Source of the DNA: Microplitis mediator
Lineage: Eukaryota; Arthropoda; Insecta; Hymenoptera; Braconidae
Reading direction: 5' to 3'
Assembly (NCBI RefSeq): GCF_029852145.1
Contig: NC_079975.1
Location: 11,369,264-11,433,263 of the forward strand
Length of the DNA stretch: 64,000 nucleotides
Shown here: one piece after another, positions 45,040 through 57,649 of the stretch
Position numbering within the stretch: position 1 is the first letter of the stretch
How the letters are laid out: every line of letters starts with the position of its first letter
The notes under the pieces: generated by a model
Seen by the model: the letters and a program-made list of their open reading frames with translations, nothing else
Database searches by the model: none
What the model was told of the DNA's origin: nothing
Position numbers and translations under genes: made by a program

Positions 45040-45930
45040 ACTTCCCGCTAAGAAAATTGGAAATTTTCAAAAATTCAATTAATTTGCGTTACAGTTTGTA
45101 TTACTAGCAAGTCTGTTGCGATCATCCCTTACTGTTCTAGTTTATTAATTATTATAACTAAAGTGAGTTTAATTAAATATTACTGTACGTTACCAGCAAT
45201 ATACTTGCAACATAAGACTACACTGTGCTATCTACATTATATCCAGCGCTTGCATATTCTTGTAAGTAATTTTTATTATTATAATTGGCAATAAACAATC
45301 GTTGCAATCGTTAATCATTCACTTTATCTATTATCTGTTTATCCTATCCATATTCTATTTTACTGGTAAGATTCTTGAATAGTTTAATAACAGTATGATT
45401 AATTAAGTCATGAACGATAATTCAATCTACAATAAGAAAATAATCTATAAATTGTAAGCCGTGAGGTAAGTTAGTAAGTTTTAACATACATTGCCAAGTT
45501 TGAATAAGTGCGAGTCTTTGCTTTGCGAGAACTCCAGCCCACTGCTCTGTTCAGGTAAAATAAAATTCGTTAGAAGCCAGGCTAAGCCAGGGTTCAACCC
45601 GTGAATTCCGGTGGCTGCTGGTGAAAATCGCGATGACAAAAAGCGATTTGTCTCAAAATCAATTCCAAAATCTGATCAGCTTTAGATCTCGAAAAAACGC
45701 GTCGATTGCCACCTCAACCGCCTCAATCGGTCATTTCGATTGAGAGATATCGTTGGAAGAAAAAATGATAAAAAACGTTTTTTTTTTCGAAAACAACGGC
45801 ATGCAAAAGTATTTTCGAGCTCGAGGAGCTTGAAAGTGTATTCACAACAATGTTTTCGAGCTCAAGGAGCTCGAAAATAGCGGGAAGTTTTAGGGCTGGC
45901 CCGCAGGATCAACCGATAGACAGATTTTTT
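45040..45930 (-). repeat. Dispersed repeat P, copy 3, split by an LTR fragment
   Basis: AACTTCCCGCTAAGAAAATT at 45042 is one end. The other, GGGCTGGCCCGCAGGATCAA, ends near 45925. Between them 45075-45655 is an inserted LTR piece. Confidence 0.7.
45075..45655 (-). mobile_element. LTR fragment, TGAGACAAATC family, copy 3
   Basis: Reversed relative to the copies at 33624 and 47311. Its 5' end is at 45655 (ATTTGTCTCA on the plus strand), and it holds CCAGGCTAAGCCAGGGTTCA and ACTGTACGTTACCAGC. The 3' half is missing. Confidence 0.75.
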
Positions 45931-46299
45931 TTTTATTCCATGATTTACGGGTCAACAATCGCACATTTTTTATAAAACAAATTACTCACATTTGCATGTA
46001 ACAGCACGAGAAACTGTCAAAATATTCGTCACACAGTGCGTAAAACCGCCGCCACTGGCACTGGCCTCGATGGCCTCGGAGCGAATAGCAACGGTTACTA
46101 CGTCATCTGGTAGAAGCCAATCAGAGAAGCGCGTTTGGTAGATACCAATGAGAAGAGAGGATTCGGTAAGTTGCTCAAAAGCCCATTTTGAATAAAAGTT
46201 TCATAAAATCCGTTCTTAGTGAGCGTCTATGTAGAGAATTGAATATCTATGCCAAATTGCCTCGTGACGAGTGAGTCAGTGGTATTTCGCTTATAGATA

Positions 46300-47303
46300 T
46301 ATGGGGCATTCCATGAAAAATTGGACAGTTTTTCAACCTTGCATTTTTGATTTTCCCTATTTTTTGAAATTTTCTTGTACCTATAAAGAAACCCTTTTTG
46401 GCAAAATTTGAGATTTTTCTGATCATCATTTCAAAAGATGTGAAATTAAAAAAAAAACTGTTTTTACAGTTTTTTGCTCATAACTTCAATAATAATGGTT
46501 CAAATTCAGCGGTTTATTTTTATCAAAATTTTTGTTTTTTTATACATTTTTCGGAAAAAAATACAAAAAAATTATGCCAAGTGTATTTATATATGATTTT
46601 AAAAATTTAAAATTGTAATCGTAATTTAAAACTGCTTGTGTCCTTGAATTTTTTCGAAATTTTTTTACGTTTTACTTCTACGTTTAACTTCTATTAATTC
46701 TAGAAATTTCAAGCCCCTGCCGATAGTGGAATTCGGACAGTTACTATTTTTTTTTATTTTTGAAAATTTGAAGAATTTTTTTTCGGTCGTATTCACTATT
46801 GAAACTATTATTTGCTGTTATTTACTTTTTTTTTGTGTAATTTTGAGTTAATTTCTATCATTAGAAAAAAAAATATTAACTGTCCAGATCCCACTATTGG
46901 CCGGGGCTTTAAATTTGTAGAATTAATAGAAGTTAAACGTAAAAAAATTACGAAAAAATTTAAGGACACAAGCACTTTCAAATTACGATTACAATTTTAA
47001 ATTTTTAAAATCATACAAAAATACACTTGGCGCAATTTTTTTGTATTTTTTTCCGAAAAATGTATAAAAAAACAAAAATTTTGATAAAAATAAAACGCTG
47101 AATTTGAACCATTATTATTGAAGTTATGAGCAAAAAATTGTAAAAACAGCTTTTTTTTTAATTTCACATCTTTTGAAATGATGATCAGAAAAATCTCAAT
47201 CTTGGCCAAAAAGGGTTTTTTGATAGGTACAAGAAAATGTCAGAGAATAGAAGAAATCAAAAATGCAACGTTGAAAAACTCCGATTTGGTGTGGAATGCC
47301 CTA
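46300..47303. mobile_element. Palindrome A3 (GGGGCATTCC family)
   Basis: ATGGGGCATTCCATG... at the left and GTGTGGAATGCCCTAT at the right. The arms are about 480 bp and almost identical (AATGATGATCAGAAAAATCTC, ATAATAATGGTTCAAATTCA in both). The pair of 70-codon frames 46398-46610 (+) and 46997-47209 (-) is the same sequence read from each arm and is not a gene. Confidence 0.8.
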
Positions 47304-47310
47304 TATATAG

Positions 47311-48189
47311 TGAGACAAATCGCTTTTCTGTATGCGATTCTAACCAGCAGCCACCAGGATACGCGGGTTGAACCCTGGCTTAGGCTGGCCTCTACAAAAA
47401 TTCTATTTTGCCGGGACAGAGCAATGGGCTAGGGTTCTTGCAAAGTAAGAACCCACACTTGCTCAAACTTGGCAACGTATGTAGAAAAACTTATCAACTT
47501 ACCTCACGGCTTATTAATTATAAATTATAGATTATTCTTATAGACTTCTAATTATTGTGTATGACTTAACTAATAATACTTGTGGTTTGTTTAATACTTT
47601 TACCAGTATTTTAGGATATAGATAGGATGAACAATGATAGATGGAATAAAAGAAATTAATCAGACAATTATGCAAGTTTATTGCCAATTATAATAATTAA
47701 AATCACTTACAGGGAAATGCAAGCGCTGGATATAATGTAGAAAGATGTGTGGCACAGTATAATTTTATATTGCGAGTATATCGCCGGTAACGTACAGTAA
47801 TATTTACTTGTACTAACTTTATTTATAATAATCAGTAACTTTGGACAGTATAGTATAAACGCAAGAGAATTGTTAGTAATACAACTATAACGCTAGTTAA
47901 TTTCCCGATTTACAAAGTAATTGTCCGTATTAACAAAGTCGCAAATAAATTGCTAGTATATGACAGTAGAACTGAATTATACGTCTTATTGCTAATTGAT
48001 TCAGGATCGAAGTGATTGACCGATAATTCAGGGCGTAGGACTAGCCTCGGGATTGTTCCTACTTCACCCTTACGGACATGCGTCGACGTGACCACTGCAC
48101 TGAGACTTGTATAGTTTCAGTCGGCAATCAGACGGGGAAAAATGGGAACCGCAAGGCTGAGGACGAAGATGACAATTCACATTGTTTCA
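47311..48189 (+). mobile_element. Solo LTR, TGAGACAAATC family, complete
   Basis: 879 bp from TGAGACAAAT to ATTGTTTCA, an inverted terminal pair. ATAG at 47307-47310 and 48190-48193 is the 4-bp duplication. No coding region. Used here to define the family (other copies at 33624-34455 and 45075-45655). Confidence 0.85.
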
Positions 48190-48272
48190 ATAGATATAGA
48201 CAAATGTGTATGGTTGTGTGTCAGTCTATCTGTTTGTAAGGTTGATAAATAAAATCATCGTAATATTGAAAC

Positions 48273-48388
48273 CTTCATTTCGGCTTGATATACTTTATGC
48301 CCACATCGTTGACAATCGAATCCCCCACCATACCATGAATATTTAACAGCTTCAGTAGTAGAATCACTTTCATGACCGATTGATTTAC
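48273..48388 (-). CDS. Internal exon of a LIM-domain protein (partial)
   Basis: A 116-nt minus-strand exon candidate. It has an acceptor (TTATTTATCATCTTGATAG, then GTAAATC) and a donor after GAAATGAAG (GTTTCA, a weak one). The exon enters at phase 1, leaves at phase 0, and encodes GHESDSTTEAVKYSWYGGG followed by CQRCGHKVYQAEMK. The latter is the first Cys pair and the VY-x-AE signature that open a LIM zinc finger; the H-x2-C partner should lie in the next exon, which I did not find. An intron just after VY-x-AE is plausible for CRP/muscle-LIM genes. The exon lies between a solo LTR and an LTR-related region. It could be part of a live host gene or a stranded fragment. Confidence 0.42.
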
Positions 48389-48652
48389 CTATCAAGATGA
48401 TAAATAAATTCTTCAGTTGAATAAGATTTTTCTGTTTTGTTAAGGAACGGACTGTCGCCAAATCTAGATTGTACGATACTTAAACATTGGATGAATTTCT
48501 CTTTACTAGGAATTACTCCAATTAAGGAGAATATTTTTACAAACGTACATTTGCTATCTTAAATTGTAATTTTCATAATAATTTAACTGACTAGATATTC
48601 AGTATAGTGCTAAAAAGTTATTCTACTAACATTTTCATAAAACTCATATATT

Positions 48653-50065
48653 TTGTGACGGAATAAACAGGGTTACGTTATCTACCAACATCGTGATTTT
48701 TAATTGATGGTCACTTACCCTACCTGTAAACCCAAACGAGCCTTCAATTAATTTTTTCGACTTGTCGCCAGGCGCGCTAATTGAAAATACTCGTACGCTA
48801 GGCCTAATTATAATTAAGTAGAGAAGGAGTTTTCCGATATCAGCCGAAGACAATCGAATAAAATTGATAAAATCGTAAGACAGCAGGGAGACCAGAGAGA
48901 GTTAGCAGGATCGGGTAACCATCTAGACGCAGGACTGCTGACTACCGTACATCAGATAATTAACTTAGTTGCAATTGGCTTTTCATTATGGAAGCAAGCG
49001 ATCACATTCATCTTTAAGTCAAATACCCGGCAGGAAGCCGGTATTCTTTATCAACTTATGACTAATTGCGTCTGAATAGCAGGTTGAAGGAGAGTTTGAG
49101 TATTTCGGAAAAGGAGAATTTGATATGAGAAAGACGTTAACGCGAGGAAATGAACACGAGACATACACTGTCTAGAACCAACTCCACGGACAAATGAGAA
49201 CAAGACACGGACCAGGACAGCTCATATTGGACAACGACGGAGGAAGAATCAACGGAAAACGAGATAGGTATTTCCTAAAATATTCCAGGCCGGGACACCG
49301 GAATATTAATCAATTAAACACGCAGTTATACGTTGTGTCCGTGGAGTATTGTAGTGTTAATTATCGTATAATATTAAATCATACCCCGACTTAGACAAAT
49401 TTAGTTCCGTTAAATCCAGGCAAGGAGGCCGGATTCACTACGCAATAAAAGTTTCTAGGCATGTCGTGTAAACCACGCGCCGGAAAAATTCTTCCAGAAC
49501 ACTCCAGGTAGTTAGTGGAAAACACACGCCGAAAATATTCATTTGAACTAAGTCTTCGATCGAGGCATAATTAATCAATTATTAACGTTAGAATAAACTA
49601 AACAAATAAATGAAATAAGTAATAAAAGTAATTAAGCAATTTATTAATGATAAAGTCGCCATAGAGTCGAAGATGGTAAATTCATTCTTGAGATATTGTA
49701 AGTATGGTATCGAAATATTAATGCGTAAAATTAGCTTCAACAGATTTATTAATCGAATGATATAATGGAAACGGAAGCGTTCGTAAATGATTACTTATTT
49801 CATTGATTAGTAGTTTCAAAATGGGAAATTAAATTAAACGAATTAATAGTGTTGAATTAAAGTAAAGAAAATTATGTTAAAAGAGTGTGTCCGTGTAAAA
49901 GTGTAACTATGGAATTTAGTGAATTAAGTGATAAATTGTAATCACGTAGAGGTTCCAGGAAGCCACGTGACCTAATCATAATGCTTTAGCTACGAAGAAG
50001 GTCTCGGTGGCCGCGTTGAGTTAGGTTAAGAATAGTCACCTATGTGTAATCAAGTCCAGGGGACT

Positions 50066-50110
<45 letters not shown>

Positions 50111-50148
50111 TAGTCAAAGGTAGTTGACTCTATTACTTTTATAAGGCT
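48653..50148 (-). mobile_element. LTR-related region, reverse orientation
   Basis: Reading the minus strand, CAACTACCTTTGACT, (CA)n, AGTCCCCTGGACTT and later CT-rich blocks occur in the same order as in the solo LTR at 15583-17456. The left edge TGTGACGGAATAAAC (48653) looks like an LTR end. Identity is too low for exact boundaries. Contains (GT)n at 50069-50109. Confidence 0.45.
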
Positions 50149-50290
50149 TGTAATGGATTTTTCACCACCGGAGATCAACGGAGTGAAGTCCGACTACACT
50201 TACAAATGGCAACCTTGTTCAAATTATTTGAGTTGGGTGCCAAGTAATTCATTAATTACCAATAAACAATTGTCAAAACTCTGTTCGTCT
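50149..50290 (-). mobile_element. LTR 3' end fragment, related to 27350-28396
   Basis: The minus strand carries GGCACCCAACTCAAATAATT, GAACAAGGTTGCCA, GTCGGACTTCACTCCG and GGTGGTGAAAAATCCATTACA, the same order as the last 140 bp of the solo LTR ending at 28396. Confidence 0.7.
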
Positions 50291-50544
50291 GCATCGTCGG
50301 CAATCACCGGCTTTTTATAAATTCAGACTGCAGATACTGAAGAGCTACCCAAAACTTTTGGCAAAAAATGTCTGGATAGCTGCTGCCTCGGTGTTTGTCA
50401 GGATTGATTCAGAGAAGCCGCAGCTAAAATTACTGCCATCAACGGGATTAGAGATGCTTGAGAAGATAATACAATCACGTCGCTAGCTACTACACGTTCC
50501 GCCAAGGCCGGCTTCTGGACCAGATAGAATACCTTCATCTACCA

Positions 50545-51110
50545 CTCAATTACCGGTCAATGTCTGCCATGTCAATATTCGGTCATTAAATTGCAATTTC
50601 AGCTTGTTTGAAGAATTTTTTAGAACTCATACTTTTGACGTTATTGCTGTAAGTTAGACTTGGCTGAATTTCAATATATCAGATGATCAGTTTCACATGC
50701 CATCTTTTGCACTTTATAGAAATGGTAGGTCCAATAAGCATGGCGGAGGTGTTGCATTTTACATCAGAAATTCTCTGTCGTCCAAGTTTGTTGTAAGTTC
50801 TGTTTACATTCCTAGTAATCAAGAATATTTACTCATCAAAATTTGGCATTCAACGAGACAAAAGATCTTCATTAAAGTCGTGTATAACTCACCTACTTCT
50901 TCATCACTAAATCTTCTTGAGAATGATCTTGATGACATCATGCTTCATTAAATGCAAACCATACTTCTTGGAAATCTTAATATCAATATGCTTGTTACGA
51001 ATTCTAGATCAGACAGTCTCCTGGAGTTTTGTGGTGGTCTTGGTTTACATCTAGTTGACTTTAGAGCTACTCATCATACAGCGAGCGGTCACTCGTGGAT
51101 TGATCACTGA
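50545..51110 (+). pseudogene. LINE endonuclease domain (Jockey/CR1-like), left part
   Basis: APE-type endonuclease segments: INVCHVNIRSLNCNFSLFEE, FDVIAVS-stop-TWLN (normally SETWL), GRSNKHGGGVAFYIRNSL and FIKVVYNSPTSSS. After a TAA at 50949 further pieces (FCGGLGLHLVDF-like, TASGHSWID) follow. The SWID-LVSN block is cut at 51110 by the hAT element and resumes at 52412. Several stops: dead copy. Confidence 0.75.
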
Positions 51111-51118
51111 CTAGTTAG
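51111..51118. repeat. Target duplication of the hAT element, left
   Basis: CTAGTTAG, repeated at 52404-52411. Confidence 0.9.
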
Positions 51119-51465
51119 TAGGGCAGTACAATTTAGCTGGTTAAGCCGGCTAAAAAAGTTAGCTAAGTTAATTAGCTAACTAACCGATCAGCTTGGCTAA
51201 TTTAACCAGTTAACTAAATTAGCTTAGCTAATTAGCTGGCGGTTTAACCGGTTAATCTAGCTTACCTCAGCTAACAACTAACCGGCTAAACGGCTAATTT
51301 TTTTTTAAGTCATTTAATGATTTTTTATTAACAGACAGGCTCAAAAAATAATATTAAGGGTTTTTGTTAACATATAAAACGACGATAGAATAATTTATTA
51401 GTTTAATTAATATTTTATACTTTTTTATTTATAAAAATGGCTTTGACATTAATTGCTAAATTATT

Positions 51466-51774
51466 TTACGTGATATCTCTATTTTGGTAGAGGAAAATTA
51501 ATAAATTTGTGTTTTCGGGAAGCAAGCAGTTCCGTTTAGAACTTATAATATTTCCGACTGTGGAAAAAACCCTTTCAGAGGGTGTGCTTGATGCTGGAAC
51601 AGCTAAAAATCTTCTCGACAGTCTAGCCAGTAGAAGAAACTTATGGCGTTTTGAATGCAACCAATGAAGACGATTATCATCATGATCAATATTTGGCTCC
51701 ATTTTGAAGCTATTGATTTCTCTTTCATATACATCATTCTGGTGATTTGAATTATCGCTTTCAAAGCTTACCAT
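51466..51774 (-). pseudogene. hAT transposase C-terminal domain, inverted copy
   Basis: 102 codons ending in LARLSRRFLAVPASSTPSER, VFSTVGNIISSKRNCLLPEN and NLLIFLYQNRDI. S/T-P-S-E-R-x-F-S and the following L-x-P-x-x-x-x-x-L-I-x-L are the signature of the hAT family dimerisation region. The first 45 residues come from the centre of the palindrome and are not hAT-like. The RNase H-fold catalytic core is absent. Confidence 0.85.
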
Positions 51775-51786
51775 TCTCTCAAAACT

Positions 51787-52131
51787 TTGAGATATGGCTA
51801 CCTTTTAAAGATTATGATCAACGGAAATTTCGAAAAGACATCAGTAGTTGCCAACAAAAACAAAAGAGAAAAGGACTTGGATTATCTTTTAAATTGTGAG
51901 GTAGCCATATTTAAGTTTCTTCTACTGGCTAGACTGTCGAGAAGATTTTTAGCTGTTCCAGCATCAAGCACACCCTCTGAAAGAGTTTTTTCCACAATCG
52001 GAAATATTATAAGTTCTAAACGGAACTGCTTGCTTCCCGAAAACACAAATTTATTAATTTTCCTCTACCAAAATAGAGATATCACAGAAAAAAAATTTAG
52101 CAATTACTGTAAAAGCCATTTTTATGAATAA
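51787..52131 (+). pseudogene. hAT transposase C-terminal domain, forward copy
   Basis: 114 codons. Residues 46-98 repeat the same domain as the inverted copy (PASSTPSERVFSTIGN, V to I the only change I see in the core), followed by a short Lys-rich tail. Residues 1-43 (NKNKREKDLDYLLNCE) may be upstream hAT sequence. Both copies remain open, so either could in principle give a dimerisation-only protein, although no promoter or transcript evidence exists. Confidence 0.8.
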
Positions 52132-52411
52132 AAAATTATAAAATATTAATTAAACTAATAAATTATTCGATTGTCGTTTTATTTATTAAAAAAAACATTA
52201 ATATTATTTTTTGAGCCTGTTTGTTAATAAAAAATCATTAAATACCTTAAAAAAAAAAATTAGCCGTTTAGCCGGTTAGTCGTTAGCTAATTAGCTGAGC
52301 TAATTTAGTTAACCGGTTAAATTAGCCACGCTGATCGGTCAGTTAGCTAATCAACTTAGCTAACTTTTTTAGCCGGCTTAACCGGCTAAATTGTATAGCC
52401 GTACTAGTTAG

Positions 52412-53728
52412 CAATGAAGATTTTGTTATATCGTCATGACAATCATCGGAACCATTTTTAGCTGATCATGATCTCATCTTCTTAGAGTATGACTATGCTA
52501 TCCCATTGCGAGGACGGAAGAAAATTTAGTGCAGGAATTGGACTCTAATTAATGACAATCGTCTCCAGGATATTTTCAACGACTCGAATTTATCTAATGT
52601 CGAAGATGCAGAGTCAGTTGATGATATGAATGATCTGCTTCATGGTCACATTGGCCAGGTCATTGAGATGATAGCTCCATTAAGATAAATTGAGATTCGT
52701 GACAAGGCAGCGCCATGGATTACATGGGATATTAAAGTTCTTCAACGTCATCGGTCAAAACTCTACAGGATATATAGAAGATCAGGAATGCCTTCAAGAA
52801 GTATGTGGAAATGCGTAAAGTGATTAAGTGGAAAATAATTGATGCAACGAAGTGTTACTTTGATCGTCAATTTCGGGACTGCAAAAATGCAAGATCGTTA
52901 TAAAATGATTTCCGTAACTTAGGCTTGGTAAAACGTACAGATTCGACTACTGAACTAAATCTCAATTTTGATAATTTAAACGATTTCTTTGTTTCGGCAG
53001 CCGGTCCGCCGTTGCAAAATATCGATAGTAAATACTTCAATGCTTGTGTGGTAAAATGTGATAACTCGTTTACTTTCAAGAAACTTACTCCTGCTGTTGT
53101 TAGACAAGCATGCGTGAGATTAACTTCCGGGTCTGTGGGTACGGATGGCTTTCAAATAAAAACTTATGAGGTTTTAATGTCTTCCTTCCTGCCGTATATA
53201 ACGATGTTATTTAATTAGTCGCTTTCAGAGGGTAGTTTTCCGTCAGCTTGGAAGAAATCCAATGTATTGCCTTTGCCAAAAGTTCGTAGTCCGACTGAGT
53301 ACTCTAATTATAGACCGATTTCATTACTTTGTACTTTATCAAAAGCTCTTGAGAGATGCGTCGATGACCAGATCTTAGATTCTCTATTGGTAAATGGGAT
53401 AGTTGACCAGTTTCAAACGGCTTTCCCGGGTAGGTCTGAATATGCAGGATACTATTATAAAATTTTGCGATGATGTGAGGTTAAGTATGGATGAATCGAA
53501 GGTAATAATAGCGGTTTTCTTTGATTTTAGTAAGACCTTTGACTCAGTAGTGTTTGATATATTGATACTTAAGTTAAGAGCTATGGGTTTTAGTGATACA
53601 GTGATTAATTGGATTATGTCGTACTTGAAGGGTAGATTACAGACAGTGCTTGCTATCGGTGGTAGGATTTCGGCATGGAAGGATGTGTTGTGTGGGGTGT
53701 CGCAGGGAAGTAGTTCATCACTAATTTA
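52412..53728 (+). pseudogene. LINE endonuclease end and reverse transcriptase, truncated
   Basis: Resumes with NEDFVISS and EPFLADHDLIFLEYDY (the endonuclease SDH-type end). Then a linker to FRDCKNARSL-like and RT blocks: LTSGSVGTDGF, FPSAWKKSNVLPLPK, YRPISLLCTLSKALERCVDD, a frameshift near 53420-53460, VFFDFSKTFDSV (motif A), and GVSQGSS (motif B region). The copy ends at 53728, before the YVDD catalytic box. Stops at 52688 and 53216, plus the frameshift, show decay. The motif set fits the Jockey/CR1/I-like group; I cannot place it more finely. Confidence 0.8.
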
Positions 53729-54480
53729 ATACAAAAAAAAAGGCCATTCGGCAGCCGAAATGGAAGTAGATTTCTCATTGTTTAATTTTTTTTCACAGTT
53801 CAAATAAAAGTTAATAATGAAATAAAAATTTTTTTTACATTTTCTTAAAAACTCTCGAGATGATAAAACAAAAAAAAATCAAAATATTATAAGTATAATG
53901 CCAAAAATTGAAGCTAACGAAATGAGCTTCAGAAGAATTTTTGATGATAATGCACTATATGTTTTGATTTGACGTTATTTCAAGATACGTATACATATAT
54001 TCAAACTATCGGACCAATGGTATTCCGGACCCTATTCGAAAAATTATGATAGATTATGGTTTTAATGCTCGAGAATTCTACCATAAGGACAAAGGCGATA
54101 ATTTGCTTTCAATAAAATCTACTAATGAAATATTCTAAGATTAAAAATTGATTGTGATACATCAAAGTGTCATACTTAAAATTAGTACTAATATTTGAAA
54201 TATAAAGCCTATTAGAATATCAAACGACGAGTAGATATTGAGAATATTATCATCATAACTAATGTTAATCTTGTTATTGATATATCATATCATTTATACA
54301 CTGTCGATAAAACAAAATTGTATGTACCCACTGAATTGAGATGTTTGGATTTTATAAGTGTCACACTGCGAAAATATAAATTTAAGTAGCTCCATGAATG
54401 TGTTAAGAAGTAGGAGGACTGATGCAATAGCAAAATTTCATTGAATGAATGGTAAAATGAGTAATTTCAGTGGTCTAGGC
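53729..54480. other. Intergenic, no gene seen
   Basis: AT-rich. A small inverted word GGCCATTCGGCAGCCGAAATGG lies just after the LINE. No frame of note. Confidence 0.4.
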
Positions 54481-54489
54481 ATATATATA

Positions 54490-55114
54490 TAGACATGAAA
54501 ATTAAAGCTTATTTGAAGAGCTTTCAGATGAATTTGATATAAAGTCGATAAGTTATCACATTCAAAAGATATTGAAGGAAGAATAAGTAAAAATACGAAT
54601 TTTAGACATTTTGAAAATTTAAAATGCTATAACTTCTAAACTAATCGACCGATTGAGCTCATTTTCAAACTCGAACAAGGTAGTCACCCACAGAATACGT
54701 ATACAAAGTTTCAAGGTGATCGGTTTGAAATTGTGGCTATAATCAAAGTGAAAACCTGCATAAAATTAGTTTTTATAATATTTTGTAAATGTTCAAAACC
54801 ATTTATCTACTAGAAAAAATGGTCAAATCAATGAGCTGTATAGTCAAAATTGTAGGCAATCGAACGAGCTTTCATATGGACCAAACGAAAATTAACTATC
54901 TCTTTCCGTTTAGAAGTTACATTCAGTTGAAGTGGCAAACAAATTTTTTATGAAAATTTTACAAAATTTCGATGAACTATAACTTCTAAACTTATTGGCC
55001 GAATTGGCTCATCTTCGAACTCATCCAAGGTAATCGTCCATAGAATAAGTATACTAAGTTTCATTAAGATCGGTTTAGAATTGAGGACGCTATCGTTAGA
55101 GAACGGCGCGTTAT

Positions 55115-55118
<4 letters not shown>
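54490..55118. repeat. Two diverged units of about 335 bp
   Basis: CTATAACTTCTAAACT followed by a CGACCGATTGAGCTCATTTT-type block occurs at 54640 and again near 54977. Each is followed by AATACGTATACAAAGTTTCA or AATAAGTATACTAAGTTTCA and GATCGGTTT. Non-coding. Confidence 0.55.
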
Positions 55119-55144
<26 letters not shown>

Positions 55145-55145
<1 letters not shown>

Positions 55146-57649
55146 TAGGGTGGGTCAAAAAAATCGAATAATTTTTTTTTGACTTTATACTCTGAAAAAT
55201 AGGTTCGTAGACACCTAAAAAGAATTCTCTCCAAGTATGAACTCTTAATTATAACGGGAAGGTCCTCCGCTTTGCGGGTTTCTATTTTTTTCGAATAATC
55301 AGATAAAAAAATTTATATCTCGCTTCCAACTGCTTGGAAAAATATTCCGTGGCATAGACTTTGTAAGAAATTGAACGCTCTACAAAAAAGGTCTCTTATG
55401 ATTTTTTCAAAAACCTAACCGATTAAAAGATATTTCTAGTTGAAGTTTGGCTATTTTAAGGAAAATATTCGTTTTTATTATGAATTTTATAAGTCGATGA
55501 AAAAAAATTATTTCGGATTGCGGCACTCATGATTTTGTAGGAAATTTACTGCTCTACAAAAATGGTTTCTTATGATTTTTTGATTAAGTGGAGCCGTTAC
55601 GAGATATTCATCGTCAAACATTAACGAATATCAATATTTCCAGTTTTTGATCAATAATTCGATAAATTTTAATTTAAACTATGAGTTTCAGGAAAATTTA
55701 CATAAATTTAAATTTCTATCATAAAAGTCACTCCTACAGGAGTTATTTGTTCAAAAATTCACTAAGAAGTTTTTGTTCTAATGATATTTTTTGTAAGCTT
55801 TATTTGTAATAATTTAAAATGTCAATTGCATTGGCATTTCATATTATTACGGTTGTTTAGTATGTATTTTCAAATTTTATTCTACCAATTATACATAAAT
55901 TTTTTTGTGAGAGAGGCTTTTTGTTCTGAATTACATTACTTCTTCTGTTGGTACTCTAACGCTAGCGCCACCTATGTTGTTTTTCTTAACTATCTTCGTT
56001 GTCTACTTTTTTATCAGTACATTTTCAGTTCTCCAAATTGATAATTCAATAAAAAATTTATCTATAAAAAAGTTAAATACTGGTTGTTTCTCACTTGATT
56101 CAATACTTTTCATATTAAATTTGACAAAAAAATATGTCATTCACTTCAAATTAAACTAATCATCGGCTATATGTCGAAAAAAATGCTCTAATTTCTTGTT
56201 TTAATGCAATCAAACAAGCTCAAGACTGAAAACAATATTAAAAAATCGGTCTGTCAGTTGACCCTGCGGGCCAGCCCCAAAACTTCCCGCTGAGCTCGAA
56301 AACATTATTGTGAATATATTTTCGAGCTCTTCGAGCTCGCAAATACTTTTGTATGCCATTGTTTTGTAAAAAACCATTTTTTAGCATTTCTTTCTTCCAC
56401 GATATCTCGCGAACGAATTAACCGATTTTGATGGTTGAGGTGGCAATCGACGCGTTTTATCAAGTTCTAAAGCTGGTCGAATTTTGAAATTGATTTATTC
56501 AGCCGTTTTTGAGAAATTTCAAAAAAACCAAGGAAAAAATTTTTTTTGAATTCTTTCGTCAACGGTTTCTCTTGAACGAATGAACCGATTTTGATGATTG
56601 AGGTGGCATTCGACGCGGCTTATAGAGTTTTAGAGCTGATTAGATTTTGGAATCAATCCATCGAGCAAATTGGAAGTTATCCAAATAAAACATTTTTGAA
56701 AAAATTTTATTTTTGAAATATCTCTGAACGCACCCTACCGATTAAGTTCAAATTTCTACGGCCTCAAGACATTAACAAGTCGCGTCGAATGACACCTTAA
56801 CGATCAAAATCGGTTCATCCGTTCAAGAGTTATGAATATTTACATACATACATACGTACGTACGTACGTACGTACGTACGTACGTACACACATACATACA
56901 CTCGGACATCATCGTGAAATTAGTCAGGATAGCTTCCTAGGACCTCGAAACGTCGACATCTGATGGACATTCGATTTTCGTAAATCGGACCGAAACCAAA
57001 AACTTCCCGAATTTTTGAAAATTTACAATTTTCTTAGCGGGAAGTTAAAAAATTGTTTATAACATTTCTTTATCGATCGAAACTCAAATTTATGTAAATT
57101 TTCCTGAAACTCATAGTTTAAATTAAAATTTATCGAATTATTGATCAAAAACTGGAAATATTGATATTCGTTAATGTTTGACGATGAATATCTCGTAACG
57201 GCTCCACTTAATCAAAAAATCATAAGAAACCATTTTTGTAGAGCAGTAAATTTCCTACAAAATCATGAGTGCCGCAATCCGAAATAATTTTTTTTCATCG
57301 ACTTATAAAATTCATAATAAAAACGAATATTTTCCTTAAAATAGCCAAACTTCAACTAGAAATATCTTTTAATCGGTTAGGTTTTTGAAAAAATCATAAG
57401 AGACCTTTTTTGTAGAGCGTTCAATTTCTTACAAAGTCTATGCCACGGAATATTTTTCCAAGCAGTTGGAAGCGAGATATAAATTTTTTTATCTGATTAT
57501 TCGAAAAAAATAGAAACCCGCAAAGCGGAGGACCTTCCCGTTATAATTAAGAGTTCATACTTGGAGAGAATTCTTTTTAGGTGTCTACGAACCTATTTTT
57601 CAGAGTATAAAGTCAAAAAAAAATTATTCGATTTTTTTGACCCACCCTA

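Larger units (their letters stand above)
51119..52403. mobile_element. Palindromic hAT element with two C-terminal domains
   Basis: Ends TAGGGCAGTACAATTTAGC and the inverse of GCTAAATTGTATAGCCGTA, 8-bp duplication CTAGTTAG. Subterminal arrays of AGCTAATTAGC/ACCGGTTAA words (51140-51300 and 52258-52395). The inner arms (51466-51643 inverted, 51912-52131 forward) both encode the hAT dimerisation domain. The single-copy centre is about 270 bp. No DDE core remains, so it is non-autonomous. It splits the LINE. Confidence 0.88.

Noticed and set aside
46398..47209. Two 70-codon frames of almost the same sequence on opposite strands
   Set aside because: They are the two arms of palindrome A3 and have AT-driven, low-complexity composition.
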